DNA of 16,118 nt from DATMGU01 sp035555315 (GTDB lineage Bacteria; Pseudomonadota; Alphaproteobacteria; ATCC43930; CGMCC-115725), in NCBI GenBank assembly GCA_035555315.1, contig DATMGU010000015.1, positions 1 through 16,118 on the forward strand, written 5' to 3'. This document shows, piece by piece, positions 14,035 through 16,118 of this stretch. Within the stretch, counting starts at the first letter, position 1; every line of letters begins with the position of its first letter. A model generated the notes under the pieces. It saw only the letters and a list, made by a program, of their open reading frames with translations, made no database searches and was not told where the DNA came from. Both the position numbers and the translations under genes were made by a program.

Positions 14035-14694
14035 TTACACCTGGACGAGAATCGTGAACTCGCGCATGCCGTATGCGTCGAGCAAGGTCGTGGTCCCGCC
14101 GAGGTCGTCCCGGCAATAGCGAATCCAGGGCTCTGGCGCGGTGCGATAGAGGCCGTGCCGGGGCGGTTGGTCGGCGGCGAGCGGGGCCAGGAAGTTGACG
14201 GCGAAGCCCGCGAGGCTGGCATTCCGCAGATCGCGCAGGGTGGTCGCGATGAACGCCTCCCACAACGCCGTGGGTTGGTCCAGTTGGACGTTGAAGATGC
14301 CGCTGGCGACGGAATAATCCGCCGCGCGGCGGGGGGCCGTGTCCTGCGCGAAGGCGGCGTCCGGCACGCCCCGCCATTTGCGTTTGGCACGCCGCACCAT
14401 CTCCTTCGACAGATCGATCCCGAGATAGTCGAGGGTGAGGCCGGCGTGGCGCCGCCTCAGGAAATCGAGCAGGGCGCCATAGCCGCACCCGAGATCGTTC
14501 AGCGACAGCGCCGCCGCCGACCCGAACAGCTTCACGAGCTGGACGAAGCGCAGCTCCTGCGTCGCCTGGCACGTCCAGTCGACGCCGCGCGGCGACACGC
14601 CGTGCCGGATGATCTTCGCAGAATAATACCGATCGATGTCGCCATGCACCTCGGCGAGCGATTGACGGTCATCGACAGGGATCGCCGTGGTCAT
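14035..14694 (-). CDS. Class I SAM-dependent methyltransferase
   Basis: A 219-residue Rossmann-fold methyltransferase. Motif I is LNDLGCGYGALLDFL (65-79), with the acidic ribose-contact residue in YLGIDLS (90-96). The following block SGIFNVQLDQPTALWEAFI is typical of a subfamily whose N-terminus reads YYSAKI..HG..P.GVDW (23-40). Acceptor unknown; such enzymes modify small molecules, sugars or proteins. Start ATG 14694 has GAGAGG (14699-14704) just upstream. It lies between the cNMP/FHA gene and paralog A on the same strand, with 164 and 150 base gaps. It is likely transcribed on its own, with leader control shared with paralog A. That shared control suggests it acts together with the paralogs, perhaps on them, but this is inference. 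Confidence 0.85.
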   Translation of the reverse strand: MTTAIPVDDRQSLAEVHGDIDRYYSAKIIRHGVSPRGVDWTCQATQELRFVQLVKLFGSAAALSLNDLGCGYGALLDFLRRRHAGLTLDYLGIDLSKEMVRRAKRKWRGVPDAAFAQDTAPRRAADYSVASGIFNVQLDQPTALWEAFIATTLRDLRNASLAGFAVNFLAPLAADQPPRHGLYRTAPEPWIRYCRDDLGGTTTLLDAYGMREFTILVQV

Positions 14695-14709
14695 CGGGCC
14701 TCTCGCAGG

Positions 14710-14748
14710 GTGAAACGGTCAAGGGAACTCAAGCCATCTTGAGGGGCG
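14710..14748 (-). promoter_or_regulatory. Conserved leader block with CTCAAG/CTTGAG palindrome, before the methyltransferase
   Basis: CTCAAG (14728-14733), CCAT, CTTGAG (14738-14743) form a palindrome that ends 33 bases before ATG 14694. The surrounding 39 bases align without gaps to 13899-13937 with 9 mismatches. Equal spacing to both start codons argues for function in regulation. Confidence 0.55.
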
Positions 14749-14780
14749 GGTCCCAACGGGTGCAATGGTCATCGCGAAAA

Positions 14781-14812
14781 TGCGCTAATCTTCTCCGCCG
14801 GCGGGGCGGAGA
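14781..14812. repeat. Dispersed hairpin repeat (copy 2, inverted)
   Basis: TCTCCGCC (14792-14799) pairs with GGCGGAGA (14805-14812) around GGCGG. Read on the minus strand it continues into AGAAGATTAG, the same tail as the copy at 12497-12523. It sits between the cNMP/FHA gene and the methyltransferase. A related GGCCGGAGAGGGG half copy is at about 14838-14850. Confidence 0.65.
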
Positions 14813-14858
14813 GGGGCAGATCAGCAGGCACTGGCCGGGCCGGAGAGGGGAGCGCCGA

Positions 14859-15674
14859 TCAATCCGGTTCCTGTTCCGGTTCCGGCTCCGGGCCTTTCAG
14901 GGTCGCCATCTCGTAGACGGCGATGACGAAGCGGAACGGCGATTCCGCGTGGCCGGCGGTCACGTGATTTTCGCCCTCCCGCAGCTCGGCCGCCGGCCGG
15001 TTGCCGCCCCAGGAGAATTTCGTGCCGTTGACCCAGGTGCCATGCCGGCTGCCCAAATCATGCACCTCGATGCGGTTGCGATGCTGCTCGATCGAAAAAT
15101 GCGGGCAGGACAGCTCCGCCTTGCCGAAGGCCGCCACCACGTAATTGGTCAGCGAGGGCAGGGGCGTCGCCTCGCTGCCGTATTTATTGCTGATGACGAA
15201 GGGCAGCCGATCTACCGCGACGGCCGCCATGCCGTATGTGTCCCGCAACACATCGCTGTCCGGCGTCAGCGTGACCTTGAAGCGGCTTACCTCGGGCAGG
15301 GCGTCCTTCGCTGATTGCGCCATCACCTCGACCAATTGCTGATTGGTCGACCGCAGCCGGGCGCAGACCATCTTGAACAGGTTCAAGGCGGCGCTGTTGC
15401 CCAGGCCGAAGCCGGCGGCGAAGGTGGAGCCATCGATGCGCAGCAGCCGGGCCCGCACGGTCGCCGTGGCGGTGGCGGAGCGCTTGCGCGCTTCCAGCAC
15501 ACCGGATTCGCCGAACAGCTGGCCGGGGCCGAGCAGCGCCAGCCGCGCCCGCTTGCCATGCGTCGTCGTCCAGATCTCGATCTCGCCGGCCTCGACGACA
15601 TAGACCGAATGGCTGGGCTCGCCTTCGGCGAACACATTTTCCGCCGGTGCCACGTCAAGGGTTTCCGAAATCAT
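14859..15674 (-). CDS. Cyclic-nucleotide-binding plus FHA domain protein
   Basis: A 271-residue soluble protein. Residues about 5-115 form a Crp-type cyclic-nucleotide-binding domain with the phosphate-binding cassette GPGQLFGESG (49-58) and KRSATA (64-69). The Glu and Arg-Ser that contact cAMP in CAP are kept (E56, R65, S66). Residues about 150-255 form an FHA domain with SCPHFSI (189-195) and DLGSRHGTWVNG (206-217). The usual Gly-Arg at the start of FHA is replaced by Ser162-Asn163. No DNA-binding domain follows, so it is a signal adaptor rather than a Crp regulator. The C-terminus is an acidic PEPEPEQEP tail. ATG 15674 has GGAG at 15681-15684. A cyclase-domain gene lies 2.5 kb away, suggesting a nucleotide-signal link. 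Confidence 0.88.
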   Translation of the reverse strand: MISETLDVAPAENVFAEGEPSHSVYVVEAGEIEIWTTTHGKRARLALLGPGQLFGESGVLEARKRSATATATVRARLLRIDGSTFAAGFGLGNSAALNLFKMVCARLRSTNQQLVEVMAQSAKDALPEVSRFKVTLTPDSDVLRDTYGMAAVAVDRLPFVISNKYGSEATPLPSLTNYVVAAFGKAELSCPHFSIEQHRNRIEVHDLGSRHGTWVNGTKFSWGGNRPAAELREGENHVTAGHAESPFRFVIAVYEMATLKGPEPEPEQEPD

Positions 15675-15788
15675 CCAGCACTCCGCCGATCGGCCGGCTT
15701 GGGGAGAGGCCGACCGACGGCCATCATCGACCGATCCCCTTCAAATGCAATCGCCCAGGCGAGCCGCGGGTTCACCCCCGACGCCGGC

Positions 15789-15812
15789 GGGCTGATGGCT
15801 GGGCTGATGGCT
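15789..15812. repeat. 12-bp tandem duplication
   Basis: GGGCTGATGGCT occurs twice in direct succession (15789-15800 and 15801-15812). It abuts the candidate -35 of the antitoxin promoter. It may be slippage or a paired regulator site. The remainder of the 15675-15875 gap shows no gene. Confidence 0.6.
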
Positions 15813-15840
15813 TGCGGCCCTCTCGCGGGAAATGTAGTAT
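15812..15840 (+). promoter_or_regulatory. Candidate sigma-70-type promoter of the antitoxin gene
   Basis: TTGCGG (15812-15817) and TAGTAT (15835-15840) are spaced by 17 bases. The -10 has four of six consensus bases; the -35 keeps TTG. Transcription would start about 30 bases before ATG 15876. Toxin-antitoxin promoters are usually repressed by the antitoxin itself, but I could not pick out a clear operator. Confidence 0.35.
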
Positions 15841-15875
15841 CGTCTCGTCAAGTGGATATCGAGTGAGAGCCTTCC

Positions 15876-16118
15876 ATGACGATCACCACCTTGAGCGGTC
15901 GGGAATTCAATCAGGATATCGCGCGGGCCAAGCGCGCGGCGGCCGAGGGGCCGGTGGTCATCACCGATCGGGGTGTACCGGCCTTCGTGTTGCAGCGGTA
16001 TGACGACTGGCGCCGGCAGGCCGGTGCCGGCCCTGGTGTCAGCCTGCTGGCCGCCATAGCCGACCCCGCCAGCGCGGATATCGATTTCGAGCCGCCGCGC
16101 CTTTCCGCCTTGGCCTCG
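15876..16118 (+). CDS. Phd/YefM-family antitoxin (3' partial)
   Basis: Eighty-one codons from ATG 15876 run off the right edge in frame. The N-terminal part, MTITTLSGREFNQDIARAKR then GPVVITDRGVPAFVLQRYDDW, is characteristic of Phd/YefM type II antitoxins: a dimeric DNA-binding fold with the 'PV.IT.RG.P..VL' core. The C-terminal segment SLLAAIADPASADIDFEPPR (about 55-75) is the toxin-neutralising tail type seen in antitoxins paired with VapC/PIN toxins. The toxin gene should start just beyond 16118. Start is fixed by homology; the ribosome site is weak (GAGAG at 15864-15868). Confidence 0.85.
   Translation, partial: MTITTLSGREFNQDIARAKRAAAEGPVVITDRGVPAFVLQRYDDWRRQAGAGPGVSLLAAIADPASADIDFEPPRLSALAS

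Noticed and set aside
13622..14572. A 316-residue minus-strand frame covering the methyltransferase and part of paralog A
   Set aside because: It is out of frame with both genes, which have clear motifs, ribosome sites and conserved leaders.

Overview
The window is GC-rich, about 16.1 kb, and densely coded. Its families (P19/Ftr iron uptake, Dpp-like ABC importers, a zinc-ribbon/cyclase/ATPase/TPR protein) and its intergenic palindromes fit an alphaproteobacterium, plausibly a soil or plant-associated Rhodospirillales or Rhizobiales relative. This placement is inferred from gene style only. No rRNA, tRNA, CRISPR array, insertion sequence or phage gene was seen.

Region 1 (1-2076, + strand): the last 21 codons of a probable LVIVD/beta-propeller protein, then a three-gene iron uptake operon. 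It encodes a P19-type periplasmic protein (FtrA), a small periplasmic cupredoxin (FtrB) and an FTR1 permease with two RExxE motifs (FtrC). Two inverted repeats lie just upstream of ftrA and are candidate metal-regulator sites. The fourth usual member, the ferredoxin-like FtrD, is not here.

Region 2 (2073-8561, - strand): one five-gene operon, in transcription order YtcJ-like amidohydrolase, DppB-type permease, DppC-type permease, family 5 solute-binding protein, and a COG0402-type amidohydrolase. Genes overlap by ATGA or are separated by under 30 bases. The layout suggests import of a small amide or aminated compound and its hydrolysis. No ATPase subunit is present, and both ends of the operon lie inside the window.

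Region 3 (8676-12347, + strand): a YpeA-like GNAT acetyltransferase, then a 1057-residue signalling protein with a double zinc ribbon, a class III nucleotide cyclase domain, an AAA/STAND-type ATPase and a helical-repeat tail. Base composition drops in AT-poor codon positions near 11.4 kb, inside this gene.

Region 4 (12586-15674, - strand): four genes. A cyclic-nucleotide-binding plus FHA protein comes first, then a class I SAM methyltransferase, then two paralogous small proteins (167 and 157 residues) of a family I do not recognise. The methyltransferase and the first paralog share a near-identical leader block with a CTCAAG/CTTGAG palindrome at nearly the same distance from the start codon, so they may share one control. 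Dispersed hairpin repeats sit between these genes. This cluster, next to the cyclase-ATPase gene, is the part most likely to hold something undescribed.

Region 5 (15675-16118): a 12-bp tandem duplication, a candidate promoter and the start of a Phd/YefM-type antitoxin gene that runs off the window; its toxin should lie just beyond.
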